Both the position numbers and the translations under genes were made by a program. Positions 8,238 to 15,070 of a DNA stretch of 64,000 nucleotides are shown here, one piece after another (positions within the stretch are counted from its first letter, which is position 1; the number at the start of each line of letters is the position of its first letter). The stretch comes from RGIG6165 sp045538835 (GTDB lineage Bacteria > Bacillota > Clostridia > Oscillospirales > Feifaniaceae): positions 1 through 64,000 of the forward strand of contig JAZQEF010000015.1 in assembly GCA_045538835.1 (NCBI GenBank), read 5' to 3'. The notes beneath the pieces were generated by a model. It was not told the DNA's origin. It made no database searches and saw only the letters and a program-made list of their open reading frames with translations.

Positions 8238-8901
8238 AACACTTCTTTTTGATGCGGATATGACGCTGCTCGACTTTGAGGCGGCGGAATATGACGGTCT
8301 TATCGAAACAATGCGCTCATTCGATCTTGAAATAGATGATGAAACGGTGGGCATATACAGTGCATGCAACGATGGGCAGTGGAAACTCTTTGAACAGGGC
8401 GGTTGCACCAAGGCTGAACTTGTGGTCAACCGTTTCAAAGTATTCTTCGAAAAGATGGGTTATCCCTTTGACCCTGCCGAGGCGAATTCGCGCTACGTTA
8501 AAAATCTTGCAAACGGGCATAAACTTATGCCGAATGCGCTTGAAGTATGTCAGACGTTGTCCAAAACCCATAAACTCTATATAATAACAAACGGCGTTGC
8601 GACAACTCAGGCGAAACGCTTTGCCGAATGCGGACTTGAGCCGTATTTTGAAAAATGCTTTGTGTCCGAAGCAATCGGCATACCCAAACCGCACAAAGAA
8701 TTTTTCGACTATGTGGCACAGAACATCGAAGGCTTTGACAAGTCAGAAGCGCTCGTTATCGGCGACTCGCTTACAAGCGATATGCAGGGCGGCATAAACG
8801 CAGGGATAGACACCTGCTGGTTTAACCCAAAAGGCGAAAAAACAACTCTGCCCGTAACCTACGAAATCGCATCATTAACAGAATTGTATAACATTGTATA
8901 A
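8227..8901 (+). CDS. YjjG-family HAD hydrolase (nucleotidase)
   Basis: A 224-residue HAD phosphatase. Motif I is LLFDADMTLLDFEAAE (residues 6-21), the YjjG hallmark being the FDAD-x-TL-x-DFEAAE run. Motif II is the T/N of YIITNGVATTQ, motif III the K in GIPKPHKEFF, and motif IV VIGDSLTSDMQGG. Characterised YjjG enzymes dephosphorylate non-canonical pyrimidine nucleoside monophosphates in the cytoplasm. The ATG at 8227 is chosen because an upstream in-frame start would lie inside the preceding gene and adds residues foreign to the family. A second, more distant HAD protein of this class lies at 42963. Confidence 0.85.
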   Translation: MKYKTLLFDADMTLLDFEAAEYDGLIETMRSFDLEIDDETVGIYSACNDGQWKLFEQGGCTKAELVVNRFKVFFEKMGYPFDPAEANSRYVKNLANGHKLMPNALEVCQTLSKTHKLYIITNGVATTQAKRFAECGLEPYFEKCFVSEAIGIPKPHKEFFDYVAQNIEGFDKSEALVIGDSLTSDMQGGINAGIDTCWFNPKGEKTTLPVTYEIASLTELYNIV

Positions 8902-8922
8902 GAAGCACCGAAAGGTGCTTCT
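8901..8922 (+). terminator. Stem-loop after HAD gene
   Basis: AGAAGCACC-GAAA-GGTGCTTCT, a 9-bp stem capped by a GNRA tetraloop, directly at the stop codon. The T run is weak, so it may be a 3'-end stabiliser as much as a terminator. Confidence 0.55.
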
Positions 8923-8952
8923 TATGAATTATGGTGGAAATTCCTGCGATAG

Positions 8953-8977
8953 TACGGGAGGCAATCTGCCTCCCGTA
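8953..8977. other. Strong hairpin without T run
   Basis: TACGGGAGGCA-ATC-TGCCTCCCGTA, a perfect 11-bp stem just upstream of the CNNM promoter. Without a U tract it is a candidate 3'-end structure of the upstream unit or a binding site; undetermined. Confidence 0.45.
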
Positions 8978-8992
8978 TTCCAACAACAGGAC

Positions 8993-9020
8993 TTGACCTT
9001 CTATTATATTCTGATATAAT
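8993..9020 (+). promoter_or_regulatory. Sigma-A promoter of the CNNM pair
   Basis: TTGACC, 16 nt, TATAAT, followed by the AAGGAG SD at 9041 and the TTG start at 9058. Confidence 0.8.
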
Positions 9021-9057
9021 AAGATGTAATACATAATTAAAAGGAGTTGGTTTTTTC

Positions 9058-10059
9058 TTGGATCCCGCCAGTTGTATACTGTATGTTTTATTTTTGTTAT
9101 GTTCGGCATATTTTGCCGCTTGCGAGACCGCTTATACTGCGGTGAGCAAAGTTCGTCTGCGTACTATGGCAGACAAGGGCAATAAACGCGCCAAGACCGC
9201 ACTGTGGATATGCGACCGTTTTGACAAGACGCTGACCACACTGCTGATTGGAAACAACGTTTTCCATGCAAGCTGCGCGTCACTTTCAGCGCTTCTCGTA
9301 ATACGGGCGTTTTCGGAAGAATACGTCGTCTACGGCACGCTGATAACAACGATCATCGTATACCTTTTTGCTGAGATGCTTCCGAAAAGTCTTGCCAAAG
9401 CAAGAAGTGAGGCGATTGCACTCTCTTTTGCACCGAGTATGGCTCTGCTGGTAAAAGTGCTCACACCCGTATCGGCAGTATTCTCGGGAATTTCAAAAAT
9501 TCTTTCCCGTTTCTTTTCTTCGGGTAACTCCGAAAGTGTTACGGAGGAAGATCTTCTAAGCATCATCGAAACTATTGAGGACGAAGGTGTACTTGATCCC
9601 GAACAGCAGGCACTCGTAAACACTGCAATGGAATTCCGCGAGAAAGTTGCACACGAAATAATGATTCCGATGGAGGATGTCATTTCGATTCCGAGCACAA
9701 TCTCCAAGCAGGAACTTGTAAATGTTGCAACCAACAGTTCTTATTCACGCCTGCCCGTATACGAAGGCAATAAGGACAATATAGTAGGCATACTGCCCGT
9801 AAACACATTTTTAAGCAAATACGTGTCAGGAAAATCCTGCCGCCTGAGGAAGTTGCTTCTCAAGCCTTATGTGTTTGACAGTGAGACTGAGATTGTCGAC
9901 CTGCTCCAGCGAATGAGGCTCAACAAATTACACATGGTTTTTGTTGTGGATAAGAACCGCAAAAAACTCGGCATAATCACAATGGAAGATCTGCTTGAAG
10001 AACTTGTCGGTGACATCAGGGACGAAAGCGATGCAGGCGAAGGTCTGGAACTTGTGTAA
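9058..10059 (+). CDS. CNNM/CBS-domain membrane protein without CorC domain
   Basis: A 333-residue hemolysin-like protein: CNNM (DUF21) transmembrane domain at about 1-165 (LYVLFLLCSAYFAACETAYT) followed by a CBS pair (about 185-320; 'VLDPEQQALVNTAMEFREK', then 'LGIITMEDLLEELVGDI'). Characterised CNNM/CorC proteins are implicated in Mg2+ (and Na+) transport, with CBS domains binding nucleotides. It ends soon after the second CBS motif (DESDAGEGLELV), so the CorC/HlyC C-terminal domain present in the next gene is missing. The TTG start lies 11 nt after GGAG. It is co-directional with its paralogue, 15 bp away. Confidence 0.88.
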   Translation: MDPASCILYVLFLLCSAYFAACETAYTAVSKVRLRTMADKGNKRAKTALWICDRFDKTLTTLLIGNNVFHASCASLSALLVIRAFSEEYVVYGTLITTIIVYLFAEMLPKSLAKARSEAIALSFAPSMALLVKVLTPVSAVFSGISKILSRFFSSGNSESVTEEDLLSIIETIEDEGVLDPEQQALVNTAMEFREKVAHEIMIPMEDVISIPSTISKQELVNVATNSSYSRLPVYEGNKDNIVGILPVNTFLSKYVSGKSCRLRKLLLKPYVFDSETEIVDLLQRMRLNKLHMVFVVDKNRKKLGIITMEDLLEELVGDIRDESDAGEGLELV

Positions 10060-10074
10060 GGGGGGCAGAGAAAT

Positions 10075-11349
10075 ATGGCATATTTATTTATAGCACTGCT
10101 TCTTCTGTGTTCTGCTTTCTGTTCAGGCTCAGAAATTGCATATACATCACTAAGTAAATTAAAATTCAAAAAAGAAGCCGAAAATCCGTCGGCTTCGGAA
10201 AAACTTGTACGTTTCATATACAATCACTATGACTATGCGCTGTCCACGATCCTGATAGGCAACAATCTTGTGAACATTGCGGCTACATCGACGGCAACGG
10301 TAATCGCCGTAGGCTTTGCTTCAAAGTATAATATGACAGATGATGCCGCTTCATCGATAGTCACAGTAATAATGACGGTTCTTATACTCATCATCGGCGA
10401 GATAACGCCCAAGATGATAGCGCGCCGCATAAACGAACCGTTTGCAAAATTTGCGGCATATCCGCTTCTTGTGATGATGGTCGTGTTCTTTCCTGCGGTT
10501 CTGCTCACATCGCTGGTCGTAAAACTTTTCAGTCTTATCTGGACTAAGAAGGACGAGCAGACGGTCACTATCACCGAAGAAGAATTTGAAAATATTCTTG
10601 ACACCGCAGAAGATGAAGGTGTCATCGACGAGGGTGAGACCGAACTTTTACAGTCGGCGCTTGAGTTTTCGGATATGGACGCGGCAGACATTCTCACACC
10701 CAGAATAGACGTTGTCGGCTTTGAGATAGGCGACAGTATGGAGCATATTCTCGAAGTCATAGAGGAGACGCAGTTCTCGCGTTATCCCGTCTATGAGCGC
10801 ACTATAGACCACGTTGTGGGTATACTTTACGTAAAGCATCTTCTCAAAGAACTTGCTGAGGATAAGGATGTCGAACTTTCCGATCTGCTTCTCTCTCCCG
10901 TAATGATTCCAAAGACGATGAAACTCCATTCGATAATGGATGAGTTCCGTATACATCAGACGCATATGGCGCTCGTTGCCGACGAATACGGCGGCATTAC
11001 GGGCATTGTGACGATGGAGGACGTGCTTGAACAGCTCGTCGGCGAGATATGGGACGAGAATGACGATATAGTCAACGAATGGCAGAAACTGACCGATGAT
11101 CGCTACGAATGTATGGGCGATATGAACCTCACCGACTTTTTGGACAACCTTGATCTTGATGAAGACGACCTGCAGACAGACTATGCAACAGTCGGAGGCT
11201 GGGCGACCGAAAATATCGGTGCCATGCCCGTCCCGTTTGATGCATTTGATTTTAAAAATTTCACAATTCTTGTCAAAGAGGTGGACGAGCATCAGCATAT
11301 AACAAGACTTGTCATATTAAAACACAACTTTGAAGAAGTTGAAGAATAG
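10075..11349 (+). CDS. CNNM/CBS/CorC-domain hemolysin-family protein
   Basis: A 424-residue full-length member: CNNM transmembrane domain (about 1-180, including SGSEIAYTSLSKLKFK), an acidic linker (ITEEEFENILDTAEDEGVID), two CBS motifs ('FSRYPVYERTIDHVVGILYV' and 'GGITGIVTMEDVLEQLVGEI'), and a C-terminal CorC/HlyC-like domain (about 340-424). Predicted membrane divalent-cation (Mg2+) transporter or regulator. It follows its truncated paralogue in one transcription unit after a GGGGGGCAGAG ribosome-binding tract. The two may assemble together. A MITE-like element begins two bases after the stop. Confidence 0.9.
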   Translation: MAYLFIALLLLCSAFCSGSEIAYTSLSKLKFKKEAENPSASEKLVRFIYNHYDYALSTILIGNNLVNIAATSTATVIAVGFASKYNMTDDAASSIVTVIMTVLILIIGEITPKMIARRINEPFAKFAAYPLLVMMVVFFPAVLLTSLVVKLFSLIWTKKDEQTVTITEEEFENILDTAEDEGVIDEGETELLQSALEFSDMDAADILTPRIDVVGFEIGDSMEHILEVIEETQFSRYPVYERTIDHVVGILYVKHLLKELAEDKDVELSDLLLSPVMIPKTMKLHSIMDEFRIHQTHMALVADEYGGITGIVTMEDVLEQLVGEIWDENDDIVNEWQKLTDDRYECMGDMNLTDFLDNLDLDEDDLQTDYATVGGWATENIGAMPVPFDAFDFKNFTILVKEVDEHQHITRLVILKHNFEEVEE

Positions 11350-11423
11350 AACGAAACCCTTGGGGCGTGTTCGCTTAGGGATTATTCGCCCAAAAAACAT
11401 AATTTTGGCGTATAACTTTGTTA

Positions 11424-11463
11424 AAAAGCATCCATATCCGTCAGGATAATGGATGCTTTTTGC
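11424..11463. terminator. Terminator-like hairpin inside MITE-like element
   Basis: AAAAAGCATCCAT...ATGGATGCTTTTT with inner ATCC/GGAT pairing and a GTCA loop. It can end the CNNM transcript. Confidence 0.7.
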
Positions 11464-11543
11464 CTTGTTCTTCATCCAAAATAATGCTTTTTGTGGTGCT
11501 TTGCAGTTTTGGGTTAGAGATTTTTTGTTTAGACAAAATAACA

Positions 11544-11582
11544 AAAATTCCGCAATACTTTGTGTATTACGGAATTTTTTTA
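11544..11582. terminator. Second terminator-like hairpin
   Basis: AAAATTCCG, AATAC, short loop, GTATT, CGGAATTTTTT. Symmetric A and T runs allow action on both strands. Confidence 0.65.
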
Positions 11583-11697
11583 TGATGTATAAACGGAAAA
11601 TATCAATCCAAAACCGATTCATTCCTAAGTAACACGCCCAACCGCACAGGGTTTTATTTTTTAAGTAACACCGCTCAGTTCCATTTTGACAACAGGA

Positions 11698-11976
11698 TTA
11701 TTTATTCACAAATTTATCCTGGAACACCTCAGACTCAAGAAAAGTTTTAATTTTTTCTTCATGAAACAAATATGCAGGTTGAATGCCGAAATACCTTGCT
11801 GTTCTGAAAATCACTTTTGAACTCAATCGCTCAATAACAATATCATTTTCAATCAAAGACAATGTTTTTTCCGAAATGCCTAATATTTTAGCCATCTCTT
11901 TTTTTGAGAAATTATATTTTTCTCTTAACAATCTTATGTTTTTACAAAATATCAAAAACTCATTTTTATTTTGCAT
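11698..11976 (-). CDS. XRE-family HTH protein
   Basis: A 92-residue protein with a helix-turn-helix at about 8-62 (IRLLREKYNFSKKEMAKILG, then ISEKTLSLIENDIV). The ATG at 11976 is chosen because CAGAGGTGAT precedes it and the domain then starts near the N-terminus. It is divergent from a ribbon-helix-helix gene across a 94-bp shared regulatory gap with a perfect inverted repeat. Likely a small DNA-binding repressor. The TATAYLFHEEKIKTFLES-like tail is not a recognised effector domain. Confidence 0.75.
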   Translation of the reverse strand: MQNKNEFLIFCKNIRLLREKYNFSKKEMAKILGISEKTLSLIENDIVIERLSSKVIFRTARYFGIQPAYLFHEEKIKTFLESEVFQDKFVNK

Positions 11977-11996
11977 ATATATCACCTCTGTATATA

Positions 11997-12049
11997 TGAT
12001 AACACTTTGTTTGTATATTTGCAATACAGAATTAGATATAATGTTATCA
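11997..12049. promoter_or_regulatory. Operator candidate between divergent regulators
   Basis: Perfect inverted 8-mers TGATAACA (11997-12004) and TGTTATCA (12042-12049) bracket the intergenic core, which contains a TATAAT (12036-12041) for the plus-strand gene. Position and symmetry suggest binding by one of the two flanking small regulators. Confidence 0.5.
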
Positions 12050-12070
12050 AAATGATGGCGAGGTGTTAGT

Positions 12071-12262
12071 ATGGCAACAAAGAAAATACAAACAGGAATA
12101 CGCTTTGAACCCGAATTACTTTACAAAATATCGTATGTGGCTAAAGAGAATAAGCGTTCTTTGAATGCACAACTTGAGTATCTTGCTTTAACCTGTGTAA
12201 AAGATTACGAAAAATATAACGGCAAAATCGAAATTGACGAAAATACATTATACACCAAATAA
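12071..12262 (+). CDS. Arc-like ribbon-helix-helix protein
   Basis: A 63-residue protein (IQTGIRFEPELLYKISYVAK, then ENKRSLNAQLEYLAL) with the beta-strand/helix/helix arrangement of Arc/MetJ-type DNA-binding proteins: 'TGIRFEPELLYKI' for the strand and first helix, 'RSLNAQLEYLA' for the second. The SD is GCGAGGTG. Such proteins are often antitoxins, yet no toxin is adjacent: the neighbour is a divergent XRE protein and the downstream region is repetitive and non-coding. Confidence 0.7.
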   Translation: MATKKIQTGIRFEPELLYKISYVAKENKRSLNAQLEYLALTCVKDYEKYNGKIEIDENTLYTK

Positions 12263-12266
12263 AAAA

Positions 12267-12288
12267 TGCGCCGACCGAAGTCAGCGCA
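12267..12288 (+). terminator. Stem-loop after RHH gene
   Basis: TGCGC-C-GAC-CGAA-GTC-A-GCGCA stem. No strong T run follows; moderate support as a terminator. Confidence 0.45.
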
Positions 12289-12474
12289 CCGAAAAACGCA
12301 TAACTCCGATAGCCGCCAAGCAATTTCACACACAAATATCACTACAAGTATGCAAAGAAGAGTATGCATTTTTACCAAAATAAAAAAACACACTTATAGT
12401 GAAATTCAAATATGAAATTGCCTGGCAAATTTATAATATCACAACAATTTCTTAATATCAAGCATTATATCACT

Positions 12475-12600
12475 TTCAGTAGGTTACTACCTCCCCCCCC
12501 TTGCCCTTAGTAAGTTAGTACCGCTCCCTTGCTTTCAGTATTTTAACACCGTCTCTCTCACTTACTTTTAGTAAGTTAGTAAACTTACTAACTTTTTAGA
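12475..12600. repeat. Degenerate tandem repeat
   Basis: Three to four diverged ~28-bp units of the type 'ttagtaagttagtaccgctcccttgc' (for example 12508-12533), beginning with 'cagtaggttactacctcc' and including a run of eight C residues (12493-12500). Unit length and sequence vary, so this is not a CRISPR array. Confidence 0.5.
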
Positions 12601-12612
12601 AAGTCAGCGTGC
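12568..12612 (+). repeat. Hairpin repeat with AGAAAGTCAGCGT tail, copy 1
   Basis: AAGTTAGTAA-ac-TTACTAACTT (12573-12594) followed by 'tttagaaagtcagcgtgc'. The same layout, with a changed but still paired stem, recurs at 49161-49199. Confidence 0.6.
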
Positions 12613-12639
12613 ATCCGCACAAGTTCTGCTTTAACGGAA

Positions 12640-12902
12640 CGATGCAGGCATAGTCCCCTGCAATGCCTCCCTTGTGCAAAGGGAGGGGGACCACCGCAGG
12701 TGGTGGAGGGATTGTTTTATTCAATTGATTTTTGATAAAATCAAAAATCTTCCTAAATTCCGAATTCTCGTCGTTGCAAGCTCCGTATCAATCACTTCCG
12801 TGTATACACGAAAGTTCAATCACTACGCTGCGCCTCCTCTTCCCACCACGACGCACTTCGTTCTGCCCCGTGTCGGGAGCCCTGTTGTCCGCATTCCGAA
12901 TT
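12640..12902. repeat. Composite intergenic repeat, copy B
   Basis: Contains hairpins CCTCCCTT/AAGGGAGG (12666-12687) and CCACC/GGTGG (12691-12706), then GATTTTTGAT/ATCAAAAATC, then the ~130-bp dispersed repeat (12768-12890) bounded by 'attccgaatt' words at 12756 and 12892. No gene of its own was seen between 12263 and 13024. Confidence 0.65.
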
Positions 12903-12917
12903 ATATATACATATATA

Positions 12918-12946
12918 TTGACTTTTTTCCCCACCTTGCATATAAT
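12918..12946 (+). promoter_or_regulatory. Sigma-A promoter of citrate operon
   Basis: TTGACT, 17 nt, TATAAT. The region immediately downstream of the -10 box is a near-perfect palindrome. Confidence 0.85.
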
Positions 12947-12948
12947 GG

Positions 12949-12966
12949 TTGTATACAAGTATACAA
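12949..12966. promoter_or_regulatory. GntR-type operator overlapping +1
   Basis: TTGTATAC-aa-GTATACAA, an 18-bp perfect inverted repeat starting two bases after the -10 box. Its TTGT...ACAA form matches the T-x-GT...AC-x-A pattern of FadR-type GntR operators, and the operon's second gene encodes a GntR/FCD protein. Repression by blocking initiation is inferred. Confidence 0.7.
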
Positions 12967-12978
12967 TTAGCCGGTGGA

Positions 12979-12994
12979 AAGGCGGTGACGCCTT
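12979..12994 (+). other. Leader hairpin of citrate operon
   Basis: AAGGCG-GTGA-CGCCTT, a 6-bp stem with a GNRA-type loop in the 5' leader, 30 nt before the SD. Function unknown; too short for an attenuator by itself. Confidence 0.35.
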
Positions 12995-13024
12995 GCGCCG
13001 TAGTTTGAAAACGGAGGTTTTTCA

Positions 13025-14404
13025 ATGGTTGAATTATCAAAAAAATCCAATCTGCTGGAGCAGAAATCATATCACTACTCTCTGCAGGATGTGGCAACAC
13101 CCAATCTCTACCGTGAGATATATCCTTATACGGACGTTCCGAAAATCACGTTTAACCACAGGCGTGTGCCCTACGGTATGCCCGAGGATATATTTATAAC
13201 GGACACGTCCTTCCGTGACGGTCAGCAGTCGCAGACGCCCTATTCGGTAAAGCAGATAGTTGACCTCTATAAAATGCTCTCAAAACTCGGCGGTCCGAAC
13301 GGTATCGTAAGGCAGACCGAGATGTTCGTCTACACCGAAAAGGACAGAGAAGCGATACACGAATGTATGGATTTGGGCCTCAAATTTCCCGAAATCACCA
13401 CATGGATAAGGGCAAAGGAAGAGGATTTTGATCTTGTAAAGGAACTCGGCATCAAAGAAACGGGTATTCTCACAAGTTGTTCGGATTATCACATTTTTAA
13501 TAAACTGCACATGACAAGAAGCGAGGTCATTGACCACTATCTCGCAACAGTTTATAAAGCATTTGAACACGGCATTATGCCCAGATGCCACCTTGAAGAC
13601 ACAACAAGAGCCGATTTCTACGGTTTTGTTCTTCCCTTTGTCACAAAACTCCAGGAGATGAGTAAGGACGCAGGCATACCCGTCAAGTTCAGGGTATGCG
13701 ACACGATGGGCTACGGCGTTCCCTATTCAGGAACGGCGCTTCCGAGAAGCGTACCGGGCATAATCTACGGTCTACAGCACTATGCCGATGTACCCTCGTC
13801 AATGATAGAATGGCACGGTCATAACGACTTCTACAAGGCAGTCGTAAACGCATCGACAGCGTGGCTTTACGGTGCGGCTGCGGTAAACTGCTCGCTTTTG
13901 GGTATCGGAGAGAGGACAGGTAACATTCCGCTTGAAGCGATGGTATTTGAATACGCTTCGCTCAAGGGCGACCTCGGCGGCATGGACCCGACGGTAATAA
14001 CCGATATTGCAAATTATTTCAAAGAAGAAATGGGCTACAACATACCCGTACAGACACCATTTGTCGGCAAATATTTCAATGTTACGAGAGCAGGTATTCA
14101 TGCTGACGGTCTGCTTAAGGATGAAGAGATATATAACATTTTTGACACGGGCAAACTCTTAAACCGTCCTGCAACGGTAACGGTCAGCGCCACATCGGGC
14201 CTTGCAGGCATTGCCTTCTGGATAAACGACCATTACCGCCTTGAAGAGGAAGAATTCATTGACAAGAGAGATCCGCTGGTTGCAAAACTCAAAGAGTGGG
14301 TTGACAGTGAATATGCTCAGGGCAGAGCAACGCTCATAAGTGACGATGAACTTGAAAAACTTGTTGACCTTTACGATCCCTGCCGTTTCAGAAAGGTGAT
14401 TTAA
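13025..14404 (+). CDS. Re-type citrate synthase
   Basis: A 459-residue enzyme of the DRE-TIM metallolyase fold. Motif ITDTSFRDGQQS (58-69) carries the DRE-like metal-site residues, and HGHND (264-268) supplies metal-binding histidines. Length and N-terminal extension fit the Re-citrate synthases of strict anaerobes (described in Clostridium kluyveri), which make citrate from oxaloacetate and acetyl-CoA with opposite stereospecificity to the usual enzyme. Homocitrate or isopropylmalate synthase is the main alternative, but aconitase and isocitrate dehydrogenase lie downstream and no leu or lys genes do. SD ACGGAGG lies 6-7 nt before ATG. First gene of the operon. Confidence 0.85.
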   Translation: MVELSKKSNLLEQKSYHYSLQDVATPNLYREIYPYTDVPKITFNHRRVPYGMPEDIFITDTSFRDGQQSQTPYSVKQIVDLYKMLSKLGGPNGIVRQTEMFVYTEKDREAIHECMDLGLKFPEITTWIRAKEEDFDLVKELGIKETGILTSCSDYHIFNKLHMTRSEVIDHYLATVYKAFEHGIMPRCHLEDTTRADFYGFVLPFVTKLQEMSKDAGIPVKFRVCDTMGYGVPYSGTALPRSVPGIIYGLQHYADVPSSMIEWHGHNDFYKAVVNASTAWLYGAAAVNCSLLGIGERTGNIPLEAMVFEYASLKGDLGGMDPTVITDIANYFKEEMGYNIPVQTPFVGKYFNVTRAGIHADGLLKDEEIYNIFDTGKLLNRPATVTVSATSGLAGIAFWINDHYRLEEEEFIDKRDPLVAKLKEWVDSEYAQGRATLISDDELEKLVDLYDPCRFRKVI

Positions 14405-15070
14405 ATGACACAACAAAAAAACGCATCGCTTGCCGACAAAGTTTATGCCGAACTTGAAGAGGACATATTGAGCGGCAAATACGAGCGCGGCGAAAATCTG
14501 CACGAATCGGCTCTTGCCGATATGCTGGGGGTTTCGAGAACACCGCTTCGCGAAGCGATAAGACGTCTTGAGCAGGACGGTCTGCTTGAGACCATACCCA
14601 ACAAGGGCATTTTCGTTCGCGGAATATCCGTTGATGATATAATCGACATATACGATATTCGTGCAAAAATAGAGGGACTCGCAGTCGAGCGCGCAACTCG
14701 CAAGGCAACAGACGAAGCAATTTCCGAACTTGAGGAAATTCTCGACTTGCAGGAATTTTACACTGCAAAGGGCGACTATGACAAGTCAATGAGGATGGAT
14801 TCCCGTTTTCACGGTTATATATACAAACTCTGCGACTCACTGCCGCTGACAGACATACTCTGCAATCTGCACAACAAGATACAGCGTTTCCGCAAGATGT
14901 CATTTTCGAGCAGCAGCAGGGCAAAAAATGCTACCGACGAGCACCGTCAGATGCTTGAGGCGATAAAAGAGCGTGACACGGAAAAGGCGTCGGTGCTTGC
15001 CACACGTCACACCGAAAAAGCAAAAGAAAATCTTATTAAATTATACAAGGAGAAGGGATTATGGGACTGA
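14405..15070 (+). CDS. GntR-family (FCD) transcriptional regulator
   Basis: A 221-residue regulator. Winged HTH at about 6-75 (SGKYERGENLHESALADMLG, then VSRTPLREAIRRLEQDGLL) and an all-helical FCD ligand domain at about 85-212 with candidate metal ligands D-x3-H in 'MDSRFHGYIYKL' and a later 'EHRQM' and 'RHTEKA'. FCD regulators typically sense small organic acids; citrate or a related acid is plausible but not shown. The ATG directly abuts the stop of the synthase gene, and the 3' end overlaps the aconitase start by 10 nt, indicating tight coupling. Autoregulation through the 12949-12966 palindrome is likely. Confidence 0.9.
   Translation: MTQQKNASLADKVYAELEEDILSGKYERGENLHESALADMLGVSRTPLREAIRRLEQDGLLETIPNKGIFVRGISVDDIIDIYDIRAKIEGLAVERATRKATDEAISELEEILDLQEFYTAKGDYDKSMRMDSRFHGYIYKLCDSLPLTDILCNLHNKIQRFRKMSFSSSSRAKNATDEHRQMLEAIKERDTEKASVLATRHTEKAKENLIKLYKEKGLWD

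Larger units (their letters stand above)
11351..11660. mobile_element. MITE-like element with terminal inverted repeats
   Basis: Imperfect inverted ends ~280 bp apart: left 'aaaccct...ggggcgtgttcgcttagg' (11355-11379) and right, read on the minus strand, 'aaaccct...gggcgtgttacttagg' (11623-11654). The interior holds two strong hairpins with A/T flanks and a 101-codon minus-strand frame without family resemblance or good RBS. No transposase is present, so this fits a non-autonomous miniature element. Target duplication was not resolved. Confidence 0.5.

Noticed and set aside
11317..11622. 101-codon minus-strand frame inside the MITE-like element as a transposase remnant
   Set aside because: No DDE/HUH motif or resemblance to a known transposase; no convincing SD.
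12475..12600. Possible CRISPR array
   Set aside because: Units diverge in length and sequence, there are no uniform spacers and no cas genes.
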